The notes: generated by a model from the letters alone, not told the origin. Shown: positions 52,871 to 61,780, counted from the stretch's first letter. The stretch is 64,000 nucleotides of DNA from Halioxenophilus aromaticivorans (GCF_042850945.1 NZ_AP031496.1:1612001-1676000), one strand, 5' to 3'. A program made the numbers and translations.

Positions 52871-53720
52871 TGTATCGGTAGTAATACCTGCCAAGAATGA
52901 AGCTGAAGGATTGGCGACCGTCCTTCCCAAGTTAACATCGATTTCCGATTGTTGGCAGCTAATAGTAGTGGATGACGGTTCCACCGATAACACTCGAGAT
53001 GTCTGTCTAGAGCACGGGGTACAGGTCGTTAGTCACAGTTACTCCAAAGGAAATGGTGCTGCAGTTAAAGCGGGGGCACGTAAAGCCACGGGTGATATTA
53101 TCGTCTTTATGGATGGTGACGGCCAACATGACCCGAATGACATACCAAAGCTCCTAAATATTTTACATAGTCAGAATCAAGATATGGTGGTTGGGGCGCG
53201 AGATAGTGAATCTCAAGCAAATGTTGGGCGTGATGTTGGTAACAGACTTTATAACCAGCTTGCAACCTATATGACAGGGCATAAGGTCTGGGATCTTACC
53301 TCAGGTTTTAGGGTGGTTCGTGCAAACAAGTTTAAAGAATTCTTGTATCTTTTGCCCAATGGGTTTTCTTACCCGACGACGTCTACAATGGCATTTTTTA
53401 GAGCTGGTTATTCAGTCGCATATATGCCTATTAAAGCCGCCAAAAGAAAGGGTAAGAGCCACCTTCGTTTGCACAAAGATGGCGTTCGTTTTCTTATAAT
53501 TATTTTTAAAATCGGGACTTTATATTCCCCATTGAAAATTTTTCTCCCACTAAGTGTTTCGATCTTTGTCACTGGGTTTAGTTATTATATGTACACGTTC
53601 TCGACTGCCGGTAGATTTACCAACATGAGTGCTTTGCTATTTACTACGTCCTTGATGATTTTTTTAATGGGCCTTATCTCAGAGCAGATTACCACGTTAG
53701 TTTATAAGAAGAACGGTTAG
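52863..53720 (+). CDS. GT2 glycosyltransferase, polyprenyl-phosphate sugar synthase type
   Basis: A 285-residue family 2 enzyme with VSVVIPAKNEAEGLATVLPK, the nucleotide-binding VDDGSTDNT, the metal motif FMDGDGQHDP and LTSGFRVVRA. Two C-terminal membrane segments (near residues 222-245 and 258-278) are as in DPM/GtrB-like enzymes, which load a sugar onto undecaprenyl phosphate for GT-C transferases. That fits the GT-C-like gene just upstream. I start at the ATG at 52863, overlapping the previous stop. Confidence 0.85.
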   Translation: MNNVSVVIPAKNEAEGLATVLPKLTSISDCWQLIVVDDGSTDNTRDVCLEHGVQVVSHSYSKGNGAAVKAGARKATGDIIVFMDGDGQHDPNDIPKLLNILHSQNQDMVVGARDSESQANVGRDVGNRLYNQLATYMTGHKVWDLTSGFRVVRANKFKEFLYLLPNGFSYPTTSTMAFFRAGYSVAYMPIKAAKRKGKSHLRLHKDGVRFLIIIFKIGTLYSPLKIFLPLSVSIFVTGFSYYMYTFSTAGRFTNMSALLFTTSLMIFLMGLISEQITTLVYKKNG

Positions 53721-53729
53721 GGTGCTCCG

Positions 53730-54569
53730 TTGCAATCGGTCTGTGCCTGCATCGTCACTTATAACCCTGAGATAGCTTTAAAGTCGCTGGTGGAGTCTTT
53801 ATTGCTAGATTTTGGCAGTGTCTGCATTGTTGATAATGGTAGCAGGGTTGATTTACTGGGTATCGTCAATATCGGTCTTGATGGTGTTCATATTATACGG
53901 CTTGATGCCAATCTGGGGGTTGCGGCAGGATTAAACGAAGCGGTGCAGAAAGCTAAAGCACTCGGTTTCGAATGGGTTTGCTGTTTTGATCAGGATTCTG
54001 ATTATGTCGAAGGATCAATGTCAGAATATATTCGAGCTTCCTTGGGGCAGCGAGACAGGGTGGTAGGTTCGGGTTACGAGTATCCTGCAGCTGTAAAGTT
54101 TAGTTGCTCCGCGAGCTCTCAAAGTAAATCACTTTTTATTCCGGTGCGTACTGTGATTACATCGGGTAGTTTTTTCTCGGTATCGCTTTGGGAGTTGGTG
54201 GGTGGTTTTGATGACGATTTATTTATCGATTCGGTAGATCATGATTTCTGTTTAAAGACGTACGCCGCCGGTGGTGATGTTGTCAGATTAAAGCGAAATA
54301 CTATTCGTCACAAAGTCGGTTTTGGTCAAAGTTTCCTGGGTGTTCCTCTTCATAGCCCTTTGCGGAAGTATTATATTTTTAGAAACGTTATTTTAATGGT
54401 TAAAAGGCATGGTCTGAGATTTCCTTATTGGAGTGCAAAGCAGATTGCAAGGTTGGTATTTGAGTTTGCTTCCCTATTGTGTTTCGAGGGCGAAAAGACG
54501 GAAAAATTGAAGCTGGCCACCAAGGGTGCGTGGCATGGGGTGAAGGGGGTCAAAGGTAAATATGTCTAG
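53730..54569 (+). CDS. GT2 glycosyltransferase, rhamnosyltransferase-like
   Basis: A 279-residue cytoplasmic family 2 transferase: SVCACIVTYNPEIALKSLVE, CIVDNGSRVD, CCFDQDSDY and the acceptor-side SVDHDFCLKTYAAGGDV. The pattern resembles WbbL/RfbF-type rhamnosyltransferases, but the sugar cannot be read from sequence and no dTDP-rhamnose genes are in the window. The start is a TTG at 53730; no ATG lies at the family N-terminus. Confidence 0.8.
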   Translation: MQSVCACIVTYNPEIALKSLVESLLLDFGSVCIVDNGSRVDLLGIVNIGLDGVHIIRLDANLGVAAGLNEAVQKAKALGFEWVCCFDQDSDYVEGSMSEYIRASLGQRDRVVGSGYEYPAAVKFSCSASSQSKSLFIPVRTVITSGSFFSVSLWELVGGFDDDLFIDSVDHDFCLKTYAAGGDVVRLKRNTIRHKVGFGQSFLGVPLHSPLRKYYIFRNVILMVKRHGLRFPYWSAKQIARLVFEFASLLCFEGEKTEKLKLATKGAWHGVKGVKGKYV

Positions 54570-55749
54570 TGCAGCTGCTGTTACGAATTCTTTGATTTGT
54601 GTTGCAGGTGTATACGTAAAAAGTGATAAATATCCAAACGTAAAATACAAATTATTGGGTCTTCAGAATAGTAATGTGAGGTATTCGGAGCGTAATTTTC
54701 CTGTGTTCTCCACCAGTGGTAGTTGGGGTAAGGGGCGCTCTTTTGCCAAGGTGTTCGGCTTTATTGTGGCTAGCGTTAGGGCGGTTGGTTCGATAATCCA
54801 TAACCGTAAAAGGTTTGCTGTTTTTTATATACCTTATCCTGGTATCTCCGTTTGTTTTCTGTTGTCTTTCATTCCACGAAGTTTTAGGCCTAAATCTATT
54901 TTCCTGGACATGTTCATTTCTATGTATGACACAGTGGTGCTCGATCGTAGGTTGTTCAGAAAAGATAGTAAGATAGCTAGAGCCCTTTATTGGGTCGAGC
55001 GTAGATGTATGGCTGTGGCAGAAAAGATTGTGGTAGACACACCTCAGAATGCGCTTTTCTATAGTGAGTTGTTTAAGTTTCCAGTAGAGATGTTCCATGT
55101 GTCTACTCTTGCTATAGGAGACCAGTGTAAGGTAGCGCCAAGCGGTAGCTCAGACGTGAATCAAGGTGCTGATGTCGGTTTTCTGGAGGTTTTATTTCTT
55201 GGTACGATGGTGCCGTTGCATGGCGTTGAATACATACTCTCGGCGGCGAAAATCCTACGCGATGAGAAAATCAGATTTACTTTTGTTGGTGATGGTCAAC
55301 AATCATATTTGTTGGAACGATACCTAAAGGAAAATATCTCCGAAAAAGTGATATGGTATAAAGACTGGAAAAGCCAGTCTGAGATTGCTGCTCTTATAGA
55401 CTCAGCGGATATCTGCTTGGGAATCTTTTCTACATCTAGTAAAGCGCAGCGAGTTTGTCCCTTGAAATTATATCACTATATGAAAGTAGGAAAGGCGATC
55501 ATAACCGGTGAAACAGATTGGGCAAAAGGGTTGCGATTTCCGGTGGATTGTACCCCATTTATGACTGTGCGCTGTGGGGATGCTAATGGATTGGCTAAAG
55601 CAATGCTAGTGCTACTCAATGACAGGGAGAAAAGAGAGGGATTAGCTAGTAGGTCAAGGGAATTCTATTCACAACATTTAACCGATGAAATAGGTACTGC
55701 ACAATTAGCTAAGCTCCTGCTGTCCGAAGTAAATGGCGGTGAAGCTTAA
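54562..55749 (+). CDS. Glycosyltransferase, GT4-like
   Basis: A 395-residue protein with a variable N-terminal half and a C-terminal domain of GT-B type: VLFLGTMVPLHGVEYILSAA (shifted slightly in the actual sequence), FTFVGDGQQSYLLERYL, ICLGIF and LKLYHYMKVGKAIITGE, which contain the usual donor-binding glycine and Glu positions. It adds a sugar to the growing glycan; donor unknown. It overlaps the previous gene by 8 bases and abuts the flippase gene. Confidence 0.78.
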   Translation: MSSAAAVTNSLICVAGVYVKSDKYPNVKYKLLGLQNSNVRYSERNFPVFSTSGSWGKGRSFAKVFGFIVASVRAVGSIIHNRKRFAVFYIPYPGISVCFLLSFIPRSFRPKSIFLDMFISMYDTVVLDRRLFRKDSKIARALYWVERRCMAVAEKIVVDTPQNALFYSELFKFPVEMFHVSTLAIGDQCKVAPSGSSDVNQGADVGFLEVLFLGTMVPLHGVEYILSAAKILRDEKIRFTFVGDGQQSYLLERYLKENISEKVIWYKDWKSQSEIAALIDSADICLGIFSTSSKAQRVCPLKLYHYMKVGKAIITGETDWAKGLRFPVDCTPFMTVRCGDANGLAKAMLVLLNDREKREGLASRSREFYSQHLTDEIGTAQLAKLLLSEVNGGEA

Positions 55750-57168
55750 ATGCTGGTTCTTGGCGTTTTCTGGGATACTATTGGCCGTTTGTCTGTAAAT
55801 GCTGCGAATATCATATTTACTATTTTTTTAGCAAGAATGCTTACGCCCAACGATTACGGGTTGGTCGCTATAGCTTTGTCAGTAATCGTTGTTTTCGAGT
55901 CGTTAATTGAGGGTGGATTTGCGGCAGCATTTATTCAAAAAGGGCGCACGACAAAGGCAGACTACAGTACGCTTTTTCTGTTACAACTGAGCGTTGCGTC
56001 AGTTGCGCTAATATTGTTGCAAGCCATGGCTGGCCCGTTAGCCGAGTTTTTAGGTTACGGAGAAATAGAAAGTATCTTACGTATCCTGTCTCTTTCTGTC
56101 TTTATAATGGCGCTATTTAATACCATAAAAGTCAGGCTGATGCGCGCGGTCCGTTTTCAAACGGTAGCGGCCGTGGAGGCTGTGTCGTCTTTGCTTGCCG
56201 GTGTCGTGGCAATAGTCATGGCGCAGTGCGGGTTCGAATATTGGTCACTTGTAGTCCAATATATGCTGGTAAAGGCGATATCTTTGATGCTTTTTTGGTA
56301 TTGCGCTCCTTTGAAATTGACTGGGTGTTCATTCGAAAGCTTTAAGTCTATCAGTCATTATGGTTTGTTTAGCTCGCTAAGTTCGCTGGTGCGGGCTATT
56401 ACAAATCAGCTTGATTCTCTGGTCTTAGTCAAATTATTTGGCCCGGATTTTCTAGGGGTGTATAGCAGGGCTAAAGCTTTACGCGATCTGGCTGTTAACT
56501 ACTCGGGTGGGGCGTTAGGGAGAGTATTCTTTTCGGTGAGTAGTCGCGCGGGCGTGGAGCGAAATAACAGTTTTTATTTTAAGACTGTTGAAATTGTGGC
56601 GTTACTTTCAGCTTTGATAAGCGGCTTGTTCTTTGTTTCTACGTCTGAACTTATTGAGATTCTTTTGGGTTCGCAATGGTTGGCGGCAGTTTTAGTGCTA
56701 AAGTTCTTGTTAGTGGCAGATGGAATCTCTAAGCCAGTAGGGGCGGTAATGGTCAGTACTCTGGCTGGCTTAGGTAAGGCCAATCTAGAGTTTTATGGAG
56801 TTTTAGTTAAGCGGGCAGCTTGGCTAGTTTGTCTATATTTACTTTGGTTGTATGGTCTAAATGTGTTTCTCTGGACGTTGATAGCCCATTCTGTATTTGT
56901 CTATATAGTTGATGCTCTCCTTCTGTTTTACGCGGCCGGTTATAGAGTCTCGAGGCAGATTATCAGTCCATTCAAGGCACTGTTGGTTTTCGGCCTTAGT
57001 TGCGGTGTTGTGGAGCTTTGTCATGTAGAGTCCGTTGGCATCGCTTTGAATCTGGTTGTCAATAGCCTAGTGTTTCTTCTTTCCTTTTCGGTATTGAGTC
57101 TAGTGCTATTTTCTAATTTATCTAACACCATTCTAAGATCCTTGGCTGGTTTATCAGATGGCAGGTAA
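55750..57168 (+). CDS. Lipid-linked oligosaccharide flippase (Wzx/WzxC type)
   Basis: A 472-residue polytopic protein of the MOP superfamily with 12-14 membrane segments. The N-terminus (ANIIFTIFLARMLTPNDYGL) and the motif VLVKLFGPDFLGVYSRAKAL are characteristic of WzxC-like exporters of polysaccharide units. It should flip the undecaprenyl-linked glycan built by the neighbouring transferases. ATG follows the previous stop directly; the end overlaps the sulfotransferase start by 11 bases. Confidence 0.87.
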   Translation: MLVLGVFWDTIGRLSVNAANIIFTIFLARMLTPNDYGLVAIALSVIVVFESLIEGGFAAAFIQKGRTTKADYSTLFLLQLSVASVALILLQAMAGPLAEFLGYGEIESILRILSLSVFIMALFNTIKVRLMRAVRFQTVAAVEAVSSLLAGVVAIVMAQCGFEYWSLVVQYMLVKAISLMLFWYCAPLKLTGCSFESFKSISHYGLFSSLSSLVRAITNQLDSLVLVKLFGPDFLGVYSRAKALRDLAVNYSGGALGRVFFSVSSRAGVERNNSFYFKTVEIVALLSALISGLFFVSTSELIEILLGSQWLAAVLVLKFLLVADGISKPVGAVMVSTLAGLGKANLEFYGVLVKRAAWLVCLYLLWLYGLNVFLWTLIAHSVFVYIVDALLLFYAAGYRVSRQIISPFKALLVFGLSCGVVELCHVESVGIALNLVVNSLVFLLSFSVLSLVLFSNLSNTILRSLAGLSDGR

Positions 57169-57973
57169 TACTCTCGCAGTCATCGGGATGCATAGGTCCG
57201 GTACTTCTCTTGTTGCTCAATGGCTGAGCCGATCTGGCCTGGATATGGGTGAGAATTTGCTTGGGCCTGGGGCAGGGAATGAGCAAGGGCATTACGAGGA
57301 CACAGAATTTGTTTCCGCGCATAGTCAAGTAATGTCATTGTGGGGGCTGGATGCGGCCGGAGTGGAGCCTTTTGGTAGCGTTCGGAAGGTAGTAGAGGAT
57401 CAGGCGAGAATTCTCAAAGAATTGGACTCCAGGTTTAGTCAAGAGTATGACTGGGGTTGGAAAGATCCTAGAACCTGTTTGTTTCTCGATTATTACGGTT
57501 CTGTGCGTAGCGATATAAATTACCTTGTGGTTTTTCGAAGGCCCGAAGCTGTAGTTAATTCGCTCTTGCGCCGTAAGTTTGAAATGAAGAGATGTCAAAG
57601 GTCTTCCTACAACTCTATTTCGTTGCTTGGGGAGATTGGAGGTTTTGTTTCGAGTGTGAAATTCCGCCGAAAATATTGGGCCGCTTGGAACGATTATAAC
57701 GAGTCCATACTAAGATTTTTGGCGTCTAGAAAAGGCGATTCCAATATTTTTGTGACATCCTTAAGCGCGCTGCCGAGCAGGAAGGATAGTTTAGGCGTCT
57801 GGTTGTCGGCGAATGGATTTAATCTGGAGCTACTGGAATTTACAAGTGTGTTCGACGAGTCTCTGTTAGCTGATGAGTATTCGGTTGGGTTAGGAGTGCC
57901 CAAAAGTGAAAGATTACGCGCAAAGGAAATTTGGGGTGGCTTAATTGATATAGAAAGGATATTCAGCGGTTAG
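57158..57973 (+). CDS. Sulfotransferase family protein
   Basis: A 271-residue protein with the PAPS 5'-phosphosulfate loop GMHRSGTSLVAQWL at about residues 9-22, followed by GENLLGPGAGNEQGHYED and the WGWKDPRTCLFLDYY segment typical of bacterial sulfotransferases. VVFRRPEAVVNSLLRR resembles the 3'-phosphate-binding region. It would sulfate a sugar of the glycan built by this operon. It is last in the operon, and its stop codon overlaps that of the convergent rgpF-like gene. Confidence 0.85.
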   Translation: MAGNTLAVIGMHRSGTSLVAQWLSRSGLDMGENLLGPGAGNEQGHYEDTEFVSAHSQVMSLWGLDAAGVEPFGSVRKVVEDQARILKELDSRFSQEYDWGWKDPRTCLFLDYYGSVRSDINYLVVFRRPEAVVNSLLRRKFEMKRCQRSSYNSISLLGEIGGFVSSVKFRRKYWAAWNDYNESILRFLASRKGDSNIFVTSLSALPSRKDSLGVWLSANGFNLELLEFTSVFDESLLADEYSVGLGVPKSERLRAKEIWGGLIDIERIFSG

Positions 57974-58881
57974 GTTTTTTTCGCTAACCGTGCAAGGTGG
58001 TTGGTGATTAGTGTTGTTGGGTATTGGAAGTGGTTGTCCAAGAATGGCACGATCTCGTTTATATCGGCTACATCCATGGGGTTTTCACGTATTAGTTCTA
58101 CTTTTAAAAAGGGAACATTAGCTTCGAGAATGGTACTTTTCCAATGTGTATGGGTTGGGTTCTTGTTTCCAAAGTCTCTGATCTTTCGTGGTAAATCTTC
58201 CCACAGGTCTTTTTCTGTCAATCTCTGAATGGTGGTTTTTACAAATTGAAAGTTGTTTTCAGTGACAGCTTTCATGATGCTACGCGGAGTTCTCTGATTT
58301 GATTTGTAAATAGACGCTAGTGCTAATTTGTCGTTAAGCAAGGCTTTGCTGAGACCTACTTCGTATTTCTCAATAATATCTTTTTTATTAACTAATTCTG
58401 TCACGTTATCCCAAAACCTCTTGAAGGAGATGGAGTTTAGGGCCTTCTTTCGAAACACAATGAAATAGCTTTGTAAGTGATACGAGTATTGGTGGCTGTC
58501 TGTTATTCCCCAAACATCGGCTTCCTTAAATTGAGAATCGCAGAAGATTGGTTCCAGTGATTGTAATGGGCCGTAGACGCTGTCATTGCAGATAATGAGC
58601 TCGTCATATTTGCTTAGGTCAAGGCTGTCGATTCCTAGTTTATAGCTCATGAAGTCATAACCAAGATTAGCCCTACACGATACCTGAATGCCCATCGATG
58701 AGAGCTGGGTTATATCGTCATCGTTAAGCTTCGCGGTACTGACAAAAACGATGTGGCCGCTGATTTTTTGTAATTGCTTAAGGTAATAATATACGTAATC
58801 ATCGACGATATTTCCCTTGTCGAAATGAGCAAAGACCGTAGCTCGATGAAGATGATTCTGTTTTTTAGTGAGGCTTTTCAT
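57970..58881 (-). CDS. Rhamnan synthesis F (RgpF)-family protein
   Basis: A 303-residue protein of the RgpF family: ATVFAHFDKGNIVDDYVYYY, VFVSTAKL, RANLGYDFMSYKLGI, ELIICNDSVYGPL, DVWGITDSHQYSYHLQSYF. RgpF-like proteins are glycosyltransferases or linked factors in rhamnose-glucan and O-antigen assembly. It lies 15 bases downstream of the UDP-sugar dehydrogenase on the minus strand, so those two form their own unit facing the main glycan operon. Confidence 0.85.
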   Translation of the reverse strand: MKSLTKKQNHLHRATVFAHFDKGNIVDDYVYYYLKQLQKISGHIVFVSTAKLNDDDITQLSSMGIQVSCRANLGYDFMSYKLGIDSLDLSKYDELIICNDSVYGPLQSLEPIFCDSQFKEADVWGITDSHQYSYHLQSYFIVFRKKALNSISFKRFWDNVTELVNKKDIIEKYEVGLSKALLNDKLALASIYKSNQRTPRSIMKAVTENNFQFVKTTIQRLTEKDLWEDLPRKIRDFGNKNPTHTHWKSTILEANVPFLKVELIRENPMDVADINEIVPFLDNHFQYPTTLITNHLARLAKKT

Positions 58882-58896
58882 GGAAGGGGTGTCTAA

Positions 58897-60252
58897 TCAG
58901 CCTTTAATGATCTTGGCAGAGTTTTGGTACCGATTTCGGGTATCGATCAGAATGTCGCTAGCGGATTCAACTAACGGATAATCGAATTTATCATGATCCG
59001 TGGTGAGCAAAACACCATCAAACCCACCAACGCTCTCCGCCGTCAATTCCACACTACTCAACTCAAACCGGTGATCCCGCATTTTAGGAAAGGTAGGGAT
59101 ATGCGGGTCGCTGTAGGCTATTTCGGCGCCTTTGCTGCGCAGTAGCTCCATAATTTTAATGGCGGGGCTTTCGCGGGCGTCGTCGATGTTCTTTTTGTAG
59201 GCAATGCCCAGTACCAAAATCTTGCTGCCTTTTAACGCTTTGCCGCGTTCGTTGAGGGCATCCATTAATTTGCTGACCACCCATTCTGGCATGGCTCGGT
59301 TCACTTCACCGGCAAGCTCAATAAACCGGGTGTTAATGCCGTATTCGCGGGCTTTCCAGGTGAGGTAAAACGGGTCTATGGGGATGCAGTGGCCACCTAG
59401 GCCGGGGCCTGGGGTGTATTTGGTAAAGCCAAAGGGTTTGGTGGCGGCGGCGTCGATGACTTCGTGGATATCGATGTGCATTTTATCGGCCACGATCTTC
59501 ATTTCGTTGACCAGGCCAATATTTACCGCGCGGTGGATGTTCTCCAGCAGCTTGGTCATTTCTGCGGCGCGGGTGCTGCTAACGGGCACCACTTGGTTAA
59601 CTACGGTTTGGTAAAAGGCGCTGCCGGCGGCTAGGCAGTGTTGGCTAATGCCACCGCAAACCTTGGGGATGCTGGCGGTGGGGAATTGTTTGTTGCCTGG
59701 GTCTTCTCGCTCTGGCGAAAACACCACAAAAATATCGTCGCCTACGGTGAGTTTTTGCAGTTGCACCAGGGGCACCAGGTATTCTTCTGTGGTGCCGGGG
59801 TAGGTGGTGCTCTCCAACGACAGCAGCATGCCCTTGTGCAGGTGCGGTTGTATGGCGCTAAGGGTGTTGATTAAAAAGCGTAGGTCGGGCTCGCGGTGCT
59901 TGGTGAGCGGGGTAGGCACGCACATCACCAGCACGTCTACATCGGTTACCCGGCTGTAGTCGGCGGTCACTTCCAGTGGGGCCTTTTGGCCGTTTTGGCT
60001 TTGGGTGGCCTGTTGCACGCGGGATACGTCTAGGTGTTTGATATAGCAGCCACCGGTGCGCAGGGCGTGTATTTTGTCTGGGTCTATATCAAAGCCAATC
60101 ACCTGGCCAAACCCGGCCTCGCACACCGCCAGGGCCAGGGGTAGGCCCACGTAGCCCAGGCCGATGATTCCCACGGTGGCAGTGCGAGCCTCGATTTTTT
60201 GCAGCAATTGCTGCTGGTGCAGCGGTGCCTGTGGGGGTTGCGCTTGGTTCAT
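58897..60252 (-). CDS. Nucleotide-sugar dehydrogenase (WbpA/TviB/WecC family)
   Basis: A 451-residue NAD-dependent enzyme that oxidises a UDP-N-acetylhexosamine to its uronic acid. The Rossmann loop GIIGLGYVGLPLALAV lies near residue 29, followed by SLESTTYPGTTEEYL, FSPEREDPGN and the catalytic cysteine in GPGLGGHCIPIDPFYL. ILGIAYKKNIDD-like sequence (VLGIAYKKNIDDARESP) binds the UDP moiety. Which epimer it uses cannot be told. Codon use is more G+C-rich than in its RgpF-like neighbour. Confidence 0.92.
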   Translation of the reverse strand: MNQAQPPQAPLHQQQLLQKIEARTATVGIIGLGYVGLPLALAVCEAGFGQVIGFDIDPDKIHALRTGGCYIKHLDVSRVQQATQSQNGQKAPLEVTADYSRVTDVDVLVMCVPTPLTKHREPDLRFLINTLSAIQPHLHKGMLLSLESTTYPGTTEEYLVPLVQLQKLTVGDDIFVVFSPEREDPGNKQFPTASIPKVCGGISQHCLAAGSAFYQTVVNQVVPVSSTRAAEMTKLLENIHRAVNIGLVNEMKIVADKMHIDIHEVIDAAATKPFGFTKYTPGPGLGGHCIPIDPFYLTWKAREYGINTRFIELAGEVNRAMPEWVVSKLMDALNERGKALKGSKILVLGIAYKKNIDDARESPAIKIMELLRSKGAEIAYSDPHIPTFPKMRDHRFELSSVELTAESVGGFDGVLLTTDHDKFDYPLVESASDILIDTRNRYQNSAKIIKG

Positions 60253-60600
60253 GGCGGTTACTACAGTCCTTTATTACAGCGGCGTCCACCGGCGGCATTG
60301 GGTGCCAGCCAGCTGGCCTGGGCGTTATATTCGCTATCTGTAATATTGTAGCTGGGATTTGGCAAAGCGCAGGCACAAAAGCCTCAAAACCGCTAATAAC
60401 GCACAACTACCTAACAAATTATCGGTTTTTGTGGGTAAGGCTGGGATTATGTCTGCTCGGTTTTGTGGGGTTGGTCAAATGTTGTTCTATTGTAGGGCTC
60501 GGCGTTTGGTGAGACCCAGTCCAGCGTTGTGGTGGTGTGGATTGTTTTACTATGACTGATATACCAATGATGAGCGTCACGTCGTACTGGAGGCTGGCCG
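60253..60600. other. Divergent gap between the UDP-sugar dehydrogenase and parD
   Basis: A 348-base gap with promoters expected for both sides. A minus-strand TACAAT (60350-60345) is a possible -10 for the dehydrogenase gene, without a clear -35. I see no ops/JUMPStart element. Confidence 0.45.
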
Positions 60601-60840
60601 ATGGCAGGGAATACTAGTATTACCCTTGGAGAACATTTTGAAGGATTCATAAACCGCCAAGTTGTCGAAGGGCGTTATGCATCTACCAGCGAGGTTGTGC
60701 GGGCAGCGCTGAGACTGCTAGAAGAAAACGAGAATAAAGTTGCCACACTGCGAAGATTGCTTGAAGAGGGAGAGCAGAGCGGTACTGCCGAATATAGCTA
60801 CGAAGCGCTCATGAACGAATTGGATGATGAACTTGGCTAA
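60601..60840 (+). CDS. ParD-family antitoxin (ribbon-helix-helix)
   Basis: A 79-residue CopG/ParD protein: TSITLGEHFEGFINRQVVEG, RYASTSEVVRAALRLLEENE and an acidic C-terminus (YEALMNELDDELG) that normally wraps the ParE toxin. A GGAGG site precedes the ATG. Its stop overlaps the start of the parE remnant (TAATG), the usual coupling, but the partner is broken, so this antitoxin has no local target. Confidence 0.92.
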   Translation: MAGNTSITLGEHFEGFINRQVVEGRYASTSEVVRAALRLLEENENKVATLRRLLEEGEQSGTAEYSYEALMNELDDELG

Positions 60841-60986
60841 TGGTGGCATTTACTTTAACCAATAAAGCTAAGGCCGATTTGAAATCTATTGCCGCCTATA
60901 CCCAACGCAAGTGAGGTAAGGCGCAACGGCGCGTTTATTTGAAATAGTTTGATGATGCTGTTCATTAACTGACGGAAACTCCTGAT
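60840..60986 (+). pseudogene. ParE toxin remnant with three nonsense codons
   Basis: From the ATG at 60840 the frame reads VAFTLTNKAKADLKSIAAYT, then QRK and TGA (60912), GKAQRRVYLK and TAG (60945), FDDAVH and TAA (60966), then LTETPDN. With W, Q and Q at the stops this is the normal first half of ParE. Each stop needs one C-to-T or G-to-A change (TGG, CAG, CAA). The C-terminal half is gone; the next gene starts at 60991. Only 24 residues can be translated. Confidence 0.85.
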
Positions 60987-60990
60987 AACT

Positions 60991-61428
60991 ATGCGAGTGC
61001 TTTTTCTAAGTTGTTTATTGTTACCACTGGTTGTGGGATGTGTCACCGTAGAGGATTCCGATACTCTCTACGGGGCCTATTCTGATTATGTTTCCGTCGC
61101 CGATCGGAACAATATCATTGAAGTTGCTGATGATTTTTTTAGTCGCAACCTGCTGGGGGAGGGCTATCAGAGCAACCCAGATGCGGCCGATCAACTGCTG
61201 TTTAAAAACACTATGTCTAACACTCATAGCCACTTTGAAAGTATAGAGAATGATGTAGGCTGCTTAATTATTAATGGCACTAACTCAGAGGAAGAGCCGG
61301 TGGTGTTTAGCCTTAAATACAGCGCCGGTTCCGCAGGCTGGCTGATTGATGGTATTCATGTAGGCTTCGTTGAAGCCGCCAGCGACTATCCTCAGACCGC
61401 CTCCTGCCCGGCGGACTATTTCGGGTAA
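60991..61428 (+). CDS. Small predicted lipoprotein, function unknown
   Basis: A 145-residue protein with a signal and lipobox LVVGC (Cys about residue 17), so probably membrane-anchored in the periplasm. The mature part is acidic and has two further cysteines (DVGCLIING and TASCPADYFG) that could form a disulfide. I recognise no family. It begins a few bases after the parE remnant and may use a promoter inside it. Confidence 0.65.
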   Translation: MRVLFLSCLLLPLVVGCVTVEDSDTLYGAYSDYVSVADRNNIIEVADDFFSRNLLGEGYQSNPDAADQLLFKNTMSNTHSHFESIENDVGCLIINGTNSEEEPVVFSLKYSAGSAGWLIDGIHVGFVEAASDYPQTASCPADYFG

Positions 61429-61494
61429 TCGCCTACAGTTTCCAATCAGAGTCAGTGCTCAACACATATCCCAAATAGATGCGCCGCTGAGATT

Positions 61495-61764
61495 ATGAAT
61501 CTAGTATGTTCCACTTGCGGATCAAACAATATGAAGACGGCGCCTATTGAAGGGGCGGCAGAAGGATCGGCAAAATTGTTACGCGTAAGTGTCGCGTTGC
61601 TGGCCCTAAGCATTGTTTGCTTCGCAGCTATTCTTTTGCATCTCGCGATGACTATATTAGCCTTTGGTTTGTTTGTAGGGCACAGGTTACTGCTAAAGAA
61701 ATCTGTGGAAATGAAAATTATAGAACTGGCTTGCGAAGACTGTGGCTGGGCCAGCCAAACCTAA
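61495..61764 (+). CDS. Small membrane protein with split zinc-ribbon cysteines, function unknown
   Basis: An 89-residue protein. One CxxC (CSTCGS, residues 5-8) lies at the N-terminus and a second (CEDCGW, near residue 81) at the C-terminus. Between them are two membrane segments (about residues 29-45 and 48-62). The two pairs could close one zinc site on the cytoplasmic side. I know no named family; the composition is protein-like. Confidence 0.55.
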   Translation: MNLVCSTCGSNNMKTAPIEGAAEGSAKLLRVSVALLALSIVCFAAILLHLAMTILAFGLFVGHRLLLKKSVEMKIIELACEDCGWASQT

Positions 61765-61780
61765 CGGCTCGCCTGTTGGT

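Noticed and set aside
60253..60600. An ops/JUMPStart element upstream of the glycan genes
   Set aside because: GGCGGT occurs near the dehydrogenase start but the full GGCGGTAG motif is absent.
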